Below are positions 6,987 to 14,755 of a DNA stretch of 51,158 nucleotides, in pieces. The notes below the pieces were generated by a model. It was not told the origin of the DNA and did not search any database. It was given only the letters and a program-made list of their open reading frames with translations. The translations under genes and the position numbers were made by a program. The stretch covers positions 1 to 51,158 of the forward strand of contig JAHDDQ010000018.1 in assembly GCA_020629275.1 (NCBI GenBank). The letters are read 5' to 3'. Origin of the DNA: Tenacibaculum sp. Lineage in GTDB: Bacteria; Bacteroidota; Bacteroidia; Flavobacteriales; Flavobacteriaceae. Each line of letters begins with the position of its first letter. Positions within the stretch are counted from its first letter, which is position 1.

Positions 6987-9194
6987 ATGAAAGATCAAAC
7001 CTACGTTTCTCCAGAGATAGTTCCTTGCGAGCAAGAGCTAATTCAGCTTATACCAACAATACAATCTCATGGTTGCATTATTGGGGTTTGTAAAGATGAA
7101 CTAACTATTAAGTATGGATCTGAAAATTTGTACTCGTTTTTTAAAATAAAAAATGTAATTGGTGAACACATTAGTAAAATTGATCAGGCAATAAATGATC
7201 CGTTATTCGAGAAGTTTATATCTGTTCAACTTAGAGCTAATCAATTTTTACCCCAATCCCCTTATAAAATTACCATCCTTAATAAACAGTATAATTTGTT
7301 ATGTTACGAGCTAGAGAGTCTCATTGTATTAGAGTTGGAACCATCAGCTGACACCATTGAGTCTTTAAAAACGAAAGAATTGTTAGGGGAAACAATGGTT
7401 AAATTATCAATGAATGTTTCATCACTAACATTATTGTTACAACAAGTATCCGACCAATTAAAAGAGATGTTGGGCTTTGATAGGGTTATGGTATATAAGT
7501 TTTGGGAAGATTGGCATGGAGAAATAATAGCCGAATCTAAAGAGTCTTTTCTTGAGCCTTTTTTGGGTTTACATTATCCGGCAAGTGACATACCTAAACA
7601 AGCTAGGCAGTTATATGAAAAAAACGTCACCAGACTAATAGCAGATGTAGATTCTGTACCTAATTCAATCTTAGCTTTGGACGATAAGCCTTTGGATTTA
7701 ACTATGTCGCAATTAAGGTCTGTATCGCCAATACACATTGAGTATTTAAAAAATATGGGTGTTAAAGCTAGCTATTCTATTTCTATTCTTAGAAAAGGAA
7801 AGCTTTGGGGGTTAATAGCTTGTCATAACAATACACCTAAGTTCATAGATTTTGAAAGAAGAAAGTCAACTGAAATAATTTCTAATTATTTATCTAATAT
7901 TATTGAAATTACTTCAACTCAGAAAACTAACTTACAATTCAAAAAATCGAATGAAATACTAGAAGCGCTTGATGCCCAAATGCGGGAAGACTGGGACATT
8001 ATAAAAGGCCTTTTTTCACATACTAAAAATTTGGGTGATTTGATAGGTTGCCCAGGTTCTGCATTGAGTTTCAATGGTGAAATACATACAATTGGTAAAA
8101 CCCCTTCTTTAAGTCAAATCAAAGAAATTCTTACGTGGTTAAAAAAAAATAAAGGTGATGAATTTGTTACTACCAATTTATCCAGTTTTATAACTTCAGC
8201 GCATAATTATACCAAAGAAGCAAGTGGACTTTTCGCTTTATGTATTTCTAAAGAACTCAATGAGTACTTATTGTTTTTTAAACCAGAACAGATTGAAAAT
8301 ATTCATTGGGCAGGCAAACACCAAAAAGGAGCCCCCAAAGAATATGATGGTACAATTAGATACTCTCCTAGAAAATCTTTCGAGAAATTTTCACGACAAG
8401 TTCTTCAGACTTCCGAAAGCTGGCATGATTGGGAGTTAGCCTCTGCTCGAGCTTTGAAAAATAAAATAATTAACATTATTCAAATTAGAACGAATGAGAT
8501 TAGAAGGTTAAATGAAAAACTTAGTGAAGCGTACAACGAATTGGACGCATTCAGCTACACCTTATCTCATGACCTTAAAACACCACTTCATACTATTGGT
8601 GCGTATATGGATCTTTTGGAAGAAGAAAAGGGTGCCGATCTCAAAGAAAATTTTATGTTTTCTAAAATGCGGAAAAACACGCAGCTTATGGGAGATATGA
8701 TTAAAAGTGTTCTCGAATATTCTAAATTAGGCCGTGATGAGCTGGTGACTTCTAAAGTTAAAATATTAAACGTAGTTGAGCGGATAGTTGACCAGATAAA
8801 TATGAATCGAAAATTCAGCAATTTTATCCTTGATATACCAAGTGAAATATCAGTTGATGGGAACGCAACTATGATTTACCAAGTTTTATTAAACATTATT
8901 GATAATGCTGTAAAATATTCATTTTCGTCTTCAGTTGCCGAAGTAAGAATCATTGCGGATAGGGTTGATAATAGTGTGAAAATACGTGTTTCAGACAATG
9001 GAATTGGTATGGAAGAAAAATATTTTAGTTCTATCTTCAATCTTTTCAGTAGAATCCCAACCAATAATAATATTGAGGGTAGTGGAGTAGGCTTAGCGAT
9101 ATCTAAAAAAATAATGGACAAGCACAATGGTTATATTGATGTGAGTAGTGAAAAAGGAAAAGGATCAATTTTTACATTAGTTTTTAAAAGCTAA
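6987..9194 (+). CDS. bphP: Bacteriophytochrome sensor histidine kinase
   Basis: This is a red/far-red light sensor of 735 residues with the order PAS (about 10-120), GAF (135-310), PHY (325-500), HisKA (515-585) and HATPase (620-735). Cys14 in the VPCEQE segment fits the biliverdin attachment site of bacteriophytochromes. The GAF domain has PASDIP (198-203, Asp201), His250 in SPIHIEYL and His280 in ACHNN, matching the chromophore-pocket residues known from DrBphP. The PHY tongue has PRKSF (461-465). The phospho-acceptor is His528 in LSHDLKTP, and the ATPase boxes IIDNAVKY, SDNGIGM and GSGVGLA are intact. It therefore looks fully functional. It heads an operon with two response regulators and a heme oxygenase. 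Confidence 0.96.
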   Translation: MKDQTYVSPEIVPCEQELIQLIPTIQSHGCIIGVCKDELTIKYGSENLYSFFKIKNVIGEHISKIDQAINDPLFEKFISVQLRANQFLPQSPYKITILNKQYNLLCYELESLIVLELEPSADTIESLKTKELLGETMVKLSMNVSSLTLLLQQVSDQLKEMLGFDRVMVYKFWEDWHGEIIAESKESFLEPFLGLHYPASDIPKQARQLYEKNVTRLIADVDSVPNSILALDDKPLDLTMSQLRSVSPIHIEYLKNMGVKASYSISILRKGKLWGLIACHNNTPKFIDFERRKSTEIISNYLSNIIEITSTQKTNLQFKKSNEILEALDAQMREDWDIIKGLFSHTKNLGDLIGCPGSALSFNGEIHTIGKTPSLSQIKEILTWLKKNKGDEFVTTNLSSFITSAHNYTKEASGLFALCISKELNEYLLFFKPEQIENIHWAGKHQKGAPKEYDGTIRYSPRKSFEKFSRQVLQTSESWHDWELASARALKNKIINIIQIRTNEIRRLNEKLSEAYNELDAFSYTLSHDLKTPLHTIGAYMDLLEEEKGADLKENFMFSKMRKNTQLMGDMIKSVLEYSKLGRDELVTSKVKILNVVERIVDQINMNRKFSNFILDIPSEISVDGNATMIYQVLLNIIDNAVKYSFSSSVAEVRIIADRVDNSVKIRVSDNGIGMEEKYFSSIFNLFSRIPTNNNIEGSGVGLAISKKIMDKHNGYIDVSSEKGKGSIFTLVFKS

Positions 9195-9199
9195 ATACT

Positions 9200-9628
9200 A
9201 TGAGCTCTTTTGATGTAATATTTTTGGAGGATAATGAAGATTTTTGTTTTTTTATTCAAAAAGCATTAGATAAAAATATACATAATGTTGATTACAAAAT
9301 CACAAAATCTGGTGAAGAATTTTTGAACCAAATTGGAATTGACAGCCAACAAAAAATTAAGCCAAAATTATTTTTTTTGGATATAAATCTACCTGATATT
9401 AACGGGCTAGATCTATTGAAAAGGTTGAAAGAATCTAACGATTTTAGAAGTATACCAGTCGTTATGTTATCAACATCTAATAATCCTAATGATATTGAGC
9501 AAGCGGTTAAGTATGGAGTTAATGCTTATGTGGCTAAGCCCAGCTCATTTAAAAGCCTTTCGGAGTTTATTGATCAAGCTTTAGACTTTTGGTTAAATCA
9601 TAATTTAACAGCTGTAAGTAATTCATAA
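9200..9628 (+). CDS. Single-domain response regulator (Rcp1-like)
   Basis: A 142-residue receiver domain with no output domain. Acidic pocket Glu10/Asp11, phospho-acceptor Asp61 in FLDINLPD, switch Ser91 and Lys113 in VAKPSS are all present. The gene starts 5 nt after bphP, so it is the obvious phosphate acceptor of that kinase, like Rcp1 of cyanobacterial phytochromes. Without an output domain it probably acts by binding a partner or passing phosphate on. The next gene, bphO, starts 1 nt after its stop. Confidence 0.93.
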   Translation: MSSFDVIFLEDNEDFCFFIQKALDKNIHNVDYKITKSGEEFLNQIGIDSQQKIKPKLFFLDINLPDINGLDLLKRLKESNDFRSIPVVMLSTSNNPNDIEQAVKYGVNAYVAKPSSFKSLSEFIDQALDFWLNHNLTAVSNS

Positions 9629-9629
9629 T

Positions 9630-10166
9630 ATGATAAGCGAACTAAGACAGGCTACTAAAAAGCTTCATTCTGATCTTGAAGATAAAATGTTTAGTAAAGA
9701 AATCATGAATGGCAATCTCAAAACAGATCAGTTGATCGATTTGTTGAAGATCAATTATATGTTTTATCAGGCTGTAGAGGAATTCTTAGAATTGCCAACA
9801 TACAAATTATCTCGTTCGCGTCTAGCTTTTAATGATCTTAACATTTTAAATGGTGAAATACCAAAAAACGTAGATTATGGGTTTAGAGGTAATTGCTTGA
9901 GTTACAAATATGGAGTTCTTTATGTTTCACTTGGTGCTACACTAGGTAGTAAGTTAATAGCTAAAAAACTAGACAAAAACCCCCTGATTTCTTCAGGCTC
10001 TTATACTTTTTATAGTACTACCGATAATGTTTTTTTATTATGGAAAAAGTTCTTAGATGAGCTCAAAAATCCTAAATTTGTTTTAAGCAATAAAATTATT
10101 GAAGGAGGAGTGGATGCGTTCGAATTCTTTACAAAAATTTCAAATCAGATAAATAAGAAAAAGTGA
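9630..10166 (+). CDS. bphO: Heme oxygenase (BphO type)
   Basis: BphO opens the heme ring with O2 and reductant to give biliverdin, the chromophore of BphP. The 178-residue, mostly helical protein has the family pattern: TKKLHSDLE near the start, with His13 as the likely axial heme ligand, and the distal-helix motif GATLGSK (residues 102-108) with the Gly-x-x-x-Gly pair. Its place between two response regulators and behind bphP strongly supports the assignment. Sequence similarity to classical heme oxygenases looks low, so the functional call leans partly on context. Its stop overlaps the next start (GTGA). Confidence 0.9.
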   Translation: MISELRQATKKLHSDLEDKMFSKEIMNGNLKTDQLIDLLKINYMFYQAVEEFLELPTYKLSRSRLAFNDLNILNGEIPKNVDYGFRGNCLSYKYGVLYVSLGATLGSKLIAKKLDKNPLISSGSYTFYSTTDNVFLLWKKFLDELKNPKFVLSNKIIEGGVDAFEFFTKISNQINKKK

Positions 10167-10519
10167 AGTCTGTTTTAGTTATAGATGACAATTGTGATTA
10201 CCTAGAGTTGGTAAACCTGGTTTTGAAAAAGACATACAATGTTACCTGTATCGACTCTGTAGATAAATTAATGAATCTACCTGATGATTTGTCATTAGAT
10301 TGTATAGTTATGGACTATAACATTGGTCCTGATAGCGCTGTGGATGCTCTTAAGTTTATTAAATCTTCGCCAAACCTAGCAACTACACCTCGAATATTAG
10401 CCACAGGCTCTGTTGAAATCGATGAAGACCTCTTAAAAATGGATTTTAGTGGGTTTTTAGAGAAGCCTTTCAAAAATTCAGAATTGAAAGACTTAATATC
10501 TAGCTTAGTCGAAGCTTAA
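10163..10519 (+). CDS. Second single-domain response regulator of the phytochrome operon
   Basis: A 118-residue receiver with Asp8/Asp9, phospho-acceptor Asp51 in VMDYN, Thr81 in ATGS and Lys101 in LEKPF. It starts with GTG at 10163 and overlaps the bphO stop by 4 nt, so translation is coupled. It differs clearly from the first receiver (9200-9628) and is not a recent duplicate. Having two receivers for one kinase suggests a branched output or a phosphate sink. No output domain is present, and no further gene follows on this strand. Confidence 0.9.
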   Translation: MKSVLVIDDNCDYLELVNLVLKKTYNVTCIDSVDKLMNLPDDLSLDCIVMDYNIGPDSAVDALKFIKSSPNLATTPRILATGSVEIDEDLLKMDFSGFLEKPFKNSELKDLISSLVEA

Positions 10520-10800
10520 TTTCATCACAGTATAAAAATCTCACATTTTACTTAATTGAAGCTATAACTACCAAAATTATCTTCGACAAGTAACTTTACT
10601 CATATTAATTATGTACTCTTAATTCATTTATTCTGAGTTCAAATAATTATGTGGATTACCCCCAGTCCTTAAGACTTTAACCCGTTGTGAAGTAACTGAC
10701 GCAGTCTTACATGTTCTCTATTGTCTTGGATCTCTAAATGGATTTGAGAAGAGTTTGAGTTTTTGATATCTTGATCTGAGAAAAAGTGATAATGCAAGTA

Positions 10801-10820
10801 AACTACTATATTTAGTAGTT
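10801..10820. repeat. Perfect 8-bp inverted repeat
   Basis: AACTACTA and TAGTAGTT flank the loop TATT. It lies just beyond the tRNA-Ser terminator and lacks a U-tract on either strand, so it is a backup hairpin or protein site rather than a typical terminator. Confidence 0.5.
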
Positions 10821-10823
10821 CGT

Positions 10824-10860
10824 AAAAAAAAAAAGGGTATTGATTTCAAATCAATACCCT
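10824..10860 (-). terminator. Rho-independent terminator of tRNA-Ser
   Basis: On the minus strand, a perfect hairpin (AGGGTATTGA paired with TCAATACCCT, extendable through TTT/AAA around a single C) is followed by eleven T. It begins 9 nt after the end of the tRNA. Confidence 0.85.
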
Positions 10861-10869
10861 GTTTTAAAG

Positions 10870-10954
10870 CGGAGAGAGAGGGATTCGAACCCCCGGAGGT
10901 GTGACCCTCAATAGTTTTCAAGACTACCGCATTCGACCACTCTGCCATCTCTCC
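10870..10954 (-). tRNA. tRNA-Ser (anticodon UGA)
   Basis: The 85-nt gene folds as a class II tRNA. The acceptor stem GGAGAGA pairs with TCTCTCC, the anticodon loop reads CTTGAAA with anticodon TGA (reads UCA codons), the long variable arm typical of tRNA-Ser is present, and the T arm contains GGTTCGAATCC. The discriminator base is G as expected for serine. CCA is not encoded and must be added later. It has its own promoter directly upstream and a strong terminator downstream, so it is a single-gene transcription unit. Confidence 0.95.
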
Positions 10955-10958
10955 GAGT

Positions 10959-10988
10959 CAAAGGTATGAAAAAAGGCTTTTCCGCAAA
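10959..10988 (-). promoter_or_regulatory. Promoter of tRNA-Ser (TTTG, 18 nt, TACCTTTG)
   Basis: On the minus strand, TTTG (10988-10985) is followed after exactly 18 nt by TACCTTTG (10966-10959), a perfect Bacteroidota promoter. Only 4 nt separate the -7 box from the mature tRNA 5' end at 10954. Confidence 0.8.
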
Positions 10989-11039
10989 TAATATTTAGAT
11001 AATTATTTTCTTTTTAATTAAAATAATTTTAGTTATAAG

Positions 11040-11411
11040 CTATTTGTTAACGATTTTACTAGCGGTTACCATGTAGTAAACAAGGTATAATAAGTAGCAT
11101 ATCAAAAAATTACCAATAACTACTTTACTGTTATCAGAGTAAATTTTTGATAAAATAAAGCAGTAAACGAGTATCCCCATAAACTTTATGAGTACAGTAA
11201 GCATTAAGCTATTTGTTAGGTCATCACTATTTGTGTTTTTTACCCTTAGTATAAATACAATGAGTGAGTAGTGTAATAGATAAAGAAAAATATAAATGCT
11301 CAATAACTCTTTTATGTTTAAGTATGAGTTAATTAGGCTATGGTTTAAGACGATTAAGAGAAATGAAAATATACTAATAGCAAAATTTTGCTTCAAAAAT
11401 TCATTTTTCAT
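11040..11411 (-). CDS. AtpI-like four-helix membrane protein
   Basis: The 123-residue protein has four predicted membrane helices (about 10-30, 35-55, 68-88 and 97-117). In flavobacteria a protein of this size and topology follows AtpZ and precedes atpB, and is thought to assist ATP synthase F0 assembly or ion supply like AtpI. Here it overlaps atpZ by 11 nt but is not followed by atpB; tRNA-Ser comes next. The function is inferred mainly from position, so other roles are possible. Confidence 0.65.
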   Translation of the reverse strand: MKNEFLKQNFAISIFSFLLIVLNHSLINSYLNIKELLSIYIFLYLLHYSLIVFILRVKNTNSDDLTNSLMLTVLIKFMGILVYCFILSKIYSDNSKVVIGNFLICYLLYLVYYMVTASKIVNK

Positions 11412-11631
11412 CCTTCTGAGACAAAATAATAGCTTTTCTTATAAATAAATATAGTGCTACTACAATTGAACTTAATGTAAATATTATGGTGTACAAGTTA
11501 CTTGAATTATTGTTTAATTCAGCATCAAGGTACTTACCTAAAAAAATAAAGGCAGTAATAATAACTGCCATTTGAATTCCTGCTCCTGCAAACTGCATAA
11601 GAGCAGAATTATTTGCTTTTTTGTTAGACAA
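11401..11631 (-). CDS. atpZ: AtpZ/AtpI family protein
   Basis: A 76-residue protein with two membrane helices (about 13-31 and 44-64) and the AtpZ-like pattern in GAGIQMAVIITAFIFLG. Members sit in the membrane beside the F0 rotor and aid assembly or Mg2+/Ca2+ supply of ATP synthase. It appears to start with TTG at 11631. It lies between the bactofilin gene (10 nt upstream) and the AtpI-like gene (11 nt overlap), which is the usual flavobacterial order, but the ATP synthase genes that normally follow are absent here. Confidence 0.8.
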   Translation of the reverse strand: MSNKKANNSALMQFAGAGIQMAVIITAFIFLGKYLDAELNNNSSNLYTIIFTLSSIVVALYLFIRKAIILSQKDEK

Positions 11632-11641
11632 ATAGAAGAAA

Positions 11642-12076
11642 TTAGTTTGAAATTAATTCTTGAGCTTCTTTCACTATTTTTTTATGATCAGATTTTTTTG
11701 AGTTATTTATAGATGAAGGAGCATTTTTAGAAAACAATGAGCCATTAAGAACCGCTCCTTTGTCTACTTCAATTTTTCCGTAGTAAACGTCTCCTTCAAC
11801 CTTAGCTGATGACTTAAGTGAAATTAAATCGTGTGTAATGAACTTACCCTTAATCTCGCCAGCAATAGATGACGATTGACATTCTACTTCTCCAATAATA
11901 CTTCCGCTTTTACCTAAAACAATTCTTCCTTTCGAAGAAACATTGCCTTCAATTGTTCCATCAATTCGAACATTACCTTCAATAATTATTTCTCCTTTAA
12001 TTATAGTACCCGCACCAATTGTATTGTGAGAGTTCATTTCTAATTCAGAATTCTTATCGTCTGTTTTATTAAACAT
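11642..12076 (-). CDS. Bactofilin (polymer-forming cytoskeletal protein)
   Basis: The 144-residue protein carries the bactofilin right-handed beta-helix: after a short disordered N terminus, short strands with regular Gly turns run from about residue 20 to 120 (TIIKGEIIIEGNVRIDG, then EGNVSSKGRIVLGKSG, GEVECQSSSIAGEIKG, VEGDVYYGKIEVDKG). Bactofilins polymerise without nucleotide at the inner face of the membrane and help cell shape or protein positioning. It follows porW by 50 nt and precedes atpZ by 10 nt. The ends are short and charged, as in other family members. Confidence 0.93.
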   Translation of the reverse strand: MFNKTDDKNSELEMNSHNTIGAGTIIKGEIIIEGNVRIDGTIEGNVSSKGRIVLGKSGSIIGEVECQSSSIAGEIKGKFITHDLISLKSSAKVEGDVYYGKIEVDKGAVLNGSLFSKNAPSSINNSKKSDHKKIVKEAQELISN

Positions 12077-12126
12077 AGCTATAATTTGATAATAGTGAAA
12101 TTAGCAAAAAAAAATGTTAATACGAT

Positions 12127-14694
12127 CTAAAATTTGTAATTGTCCTTAAAAAAGGTGTTATAAAGTCCTAAATCTTTATTTTTTATTAAAATAGGCAAAT
12201 TTTCGTCTGTAATTAAAAAGAAATAAAACCCTTTATCATTTATACCTTTTAGCTCAGTCTTATTTTGATTAAATGTTTTAAAATAATCAATACCATCTTC
12301 ACTATTATTTAATGATTTTATGAGTATCATTTGCATACCTTCTTGAATAATTAGATCAGATAATTTTAAGTTTAACTTTCTAAAGTATTTATTGTTAAAA
12401 TTGCTTATTCTTATTTTAAAATTGGATGCCTTGTTTTCTCCGTTTAATGGAAAAGCAATAGCTGCTTGAAGCTTTGAGCTATCAGAATAAGTATACGGAG
12501 TTTCTGTTTTTTTTAATAGAAGTTCTTTTGTTTTGTTAGCAAAATAGTTCGGGTCATTGCTTTTATCTAACAATTCTTTTGCTGTAGATGCTTCTTTCGA
12601 TTTCGGGTGATCTTTAATTATTACCTTAAGGGCACTCTCAAAAGAGTTTTTATTGCTAATGCCTCTGTAAGCGAGCGCTTTTAACAATATAAATTTGGCC
12701 TCAATAACATTTTCGGGGTACTGTTGCAGTAAAGTATCAATTTTTGAGATAGTCACGTCATATTGTTTACTCTTATAAAGACTGTAAGCGCTTTCATACG
12801 CTGGGTAAATAGCATTAGCCTCCTTCTCTTTGTTTTTAAAGTAATTGGGGTCTTTTAATATTTCTGCATACTCCGTTTTGGGGTAGTTGTTTAAGATGAG
12901 TGTTTTGTATTTATTCGCTTTATCTGTATAGCCCAGTTTGGTGTAAATACTGTAAGCATAATAAGCGCTAGTTGGTGCATATTTTGAGGTGTCATATTTA
13001 TTAATAACTACGTCAAATCCGTCTTCAATGCCAGTCTCTGGCTCGTTAATTTTTTCAGAGTATGTAATGCCTAAATCGTAATATGCATAAATTGTTTTTT
13101 GTATTGAGGTACTCATTTTTTCTGGAGTCAAAGGAATTGGGGCAAGGTAAGCACTAATATCTTCAGTTTTATCACCGTTCATTTTTGTTTCTTCTGAATT
13201 TGCAAAAGCATCATCAAATGAAGCAAGAGATTTATTTTTTCTTCTCCAGTTATCTTCTAGTTTTCTATCCCCCCAAACTTTTTTAAATTCTTGTTTTCCA
13301 AAAGCAATAGCAGGCTCATTATAAAAATACCATTTGCCATTGCTTCCTCCTGCGTTTAAACCATTGTTTTGATTAGCTTTTATTAGTTCTTCTGCTTCTT
13401 TTTTCTTTTGAGCTGCTTTGGCTTTAGCTTTGTTTTCGGCTATACGATCTTTAATAACAGCAAGTCTTTGATCTTCACTCATATTGGCAAGTTCTCTTAA
13501 ACTGTCTTGTCTATGAATCATGTCTAAGTTTTTTACTAAACGATTAAGATTACTCTTTTTGCTCTCTATTTCTTCATAATCTTTATCAATTTCGGTAACT
13601 ACTTGAAAAGTACTGTCATAATAAGATTTTGCATTTATATAGTCTCTACTATCGTAATAGTATTGTGCCATTTTTAAATATGCTTTTTTCTTTGTTTTTT
13701 TATCTTCAGCATTATTTATTGCTTCAGAAATATAACTTTGTGCCTTTTTAAATTTCCCTCTTTTTAACTCAAGTTCTGCAAGTGCAATATAGATTTTGCT
13801 CTTTTGGCTTCCCGGAGGACTTCTTCTTAATAATTTAAGTAATTCTTGCTCTGTTTCGGCAACATTTTTTCCTTCAGAAGTAACAGCTTTACTAGCTTTT
13901 GCGTTTAAAACAATTTCATAAATAGGCTTTAATGCCAGTACTTCATCATAATAAAATACCGCTTTTCCGTTATCACCTAACTTTCCGTATAGCTGCGCAA
14001 TAATGTAGTTATAGCGTATTTTTTCCTTTTTATTTTTTGTGCTCTCAACCGCTTCTTTAAGTTCAGTAATTGCCAATGAATAATTACCCGTAATTATATA
14101 ATAGTTTGCATTGACTGCTTTAAAAAAAGATTTATGTTCTTCGGGTAGCTTTTTATTTGATTCAATTTCTCTTAAAAGTTTAGCAGCATCGTTTAGTTTA
14201 TTGGTTTCTAGGTAAGTAGCTGCAGTCCAAATTTGACCAAGCGGTCCTGACTTATCTTTCTCATAGGCTTTAGAAACATATTTAAACATTTCAAATGCTT
14301 TGGTGAATTTTCGTTTGTAAAAATGAGCTTTACCCATTAATAAGTAAGTCTCATCTATGTATTTATTACGCTCTTTTTTCTTAACGTACATTGAGTGTCT
14401 CTGAATGGCCTTTTCAGCTTTTACAATGGCTGTATCCATTTCAGGATAAATATCTCTAGCAGATGAGTCATTCGGAAAAATAAAAATAGGTAAGAGTTCA
14501 TCATAGTCTTCAACGTAGCTTTCAACTAGCTTATCTTTTCCGGTATTAAAGCTCAATTCACCATGGTATAATACATTAAATTTAGTATTTATGTTATGGT
14601 AGGCTCTGTTAGGAAACTTATTTACTTTGGTTGAGCAACCATAAATGGCTACAATAAATAATATACAGGCAATATTTGGTATGTAATTCTTCAA
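12127..14694 (-). CDS. porW: Type IX secretion / gliding lipoprotein PorW (SprE)
   Basis: This large TPR-rich lipoprotein is needed for type IX secretion and gliding in Bacteroidota, where it links the outer-membrane translocon to other components. The N terminus has a signal peptide with lipobox IYGC followed by STKVNKFPNRAYHN, a typical SprE opening. Many TPR units span residues ~100-400 and ~580-720, separated by a Lys/Ala-rich helix. The C-terminal ~80 residues form a small mixed domain. No ATG gives a full signal peptide; I place the start at TTG 14694, with TTG 14709 as an alternative that would abut a terminator-like hairpin. Bactofilin and atpZ follow on the same strand. Confidence 0.9.
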   Translation of the reverse strand: MKNYIPNIACILFIVAIYGCSTKVNKFPNRAYHNINTKFNVLYHGELSFNTGKDKLVESYVEDYDELLPIFIFPNDSSARDIYPEMDTAIVKAEKAIQRHSMYVKKKERNKYIDETYLLMGKAHFYKRKFTKAFEMFKYVSKAYEKDKSGPLGQIWTAATYLETNKLNDAAKLLREIESNKKLPEEHKSFFKAVNANYYIITGNYSLAITELKEAVESTKNKKEKIRYNYIIAQLYGKLGDNGKAVFYYDEVLALKPIYEIVLNAKASKAVTSEGKNVAETEQELLKLLRRSPPGSQKSKIYIALAELELKRGKFKKAQSYISEAINNAEDKKTKKKAYLKMAQYYYDSRDYINAKSYYDSTFQVVTEIDKDYEEIESKKSNLNRLVKNLDMIHRQDSLRELANMSEDQRLAVIKDRIAENKAKAKAAQKKKEAEELIKANQNNGLNAGGSNGKWYFYNEPAIAFGKQEFKKVWGDRKLEDNWRRKNKSLASFDDAFANSEETKMNGDKTEDISAYLAPIPLTPEKMSTSIQKTIYAYYDLGITYSEKINEPETGIEDGFDVVINKYDTSKYAPTSAYYAYSIYTKLGYTDKANKYKTLILNNYPKTEYAEILKDPNYFKNKEKEANAIYPAYESAYSLYKSKQYDVTISKIDTLLQQYPENVIEAKFILLKALAYRGISNKNSFESALKVIIKDHPKSKEASTAKELLDKSNDPNYFANKTKELLLKKTETPYTYSDSSKLQAAIAFPLNGENKASNFKIRISNFNNKYFRKLNLKLSDLIIQEGMQMILIKSLNNSEDGIDYFKTFNQNKTELKGINDKGFYFFLITDENLPILIKNKDLGLYNTFFKDNYKF

Positions 14695-14699
14695 AAGAA

Positions 14700-14737
14700 G
14701 TAAAATCAAAACGCAAAATATAATTAAATATTTTGCG
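14700..14737 (-). terminator. Terminator-like hairpin just upstream of porW
   Basis: A perfect 10-bp inverted repeat (CGCAAAATAT and ATATTTTGCG, 6-nt spacer, 14712-14737) is followed on the minus strand by TTTTGATTTT. It fits a rho-independent terminator for the lipoprotein gene ending at 14756, and would also hide the porW start region if read through. Confidence 0.55.
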
Positions 14738-14755
14738 CTAGTGATAAATATATAT

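Larger units (their letters stand above)
10520..10869. other. Gene-free stretch between the phytochrome operon and tRNA-Ser
   Basis: I see no convincing coding frame. The frame on the minus strand across this region and the tRNA is the well-known false translation of a tRNA-Ser gene. The right-hand part holds two perfect hairpins: the tRNA terminator and an 8-bp stem with a 4-nt loop at 10801-10820. No clear terminator for the phytochrome operon was found in 10520-10800. Confidence 0.6.

Noticed and set aside
10718..10948. 76-codon minus-strand frame beginning MAEWSNAVVLKT
   Set aside because: This is the familiar false translation of a tRNA-Ser gene and its trailer; the tRNA, promoter and terminator explain the sequence.
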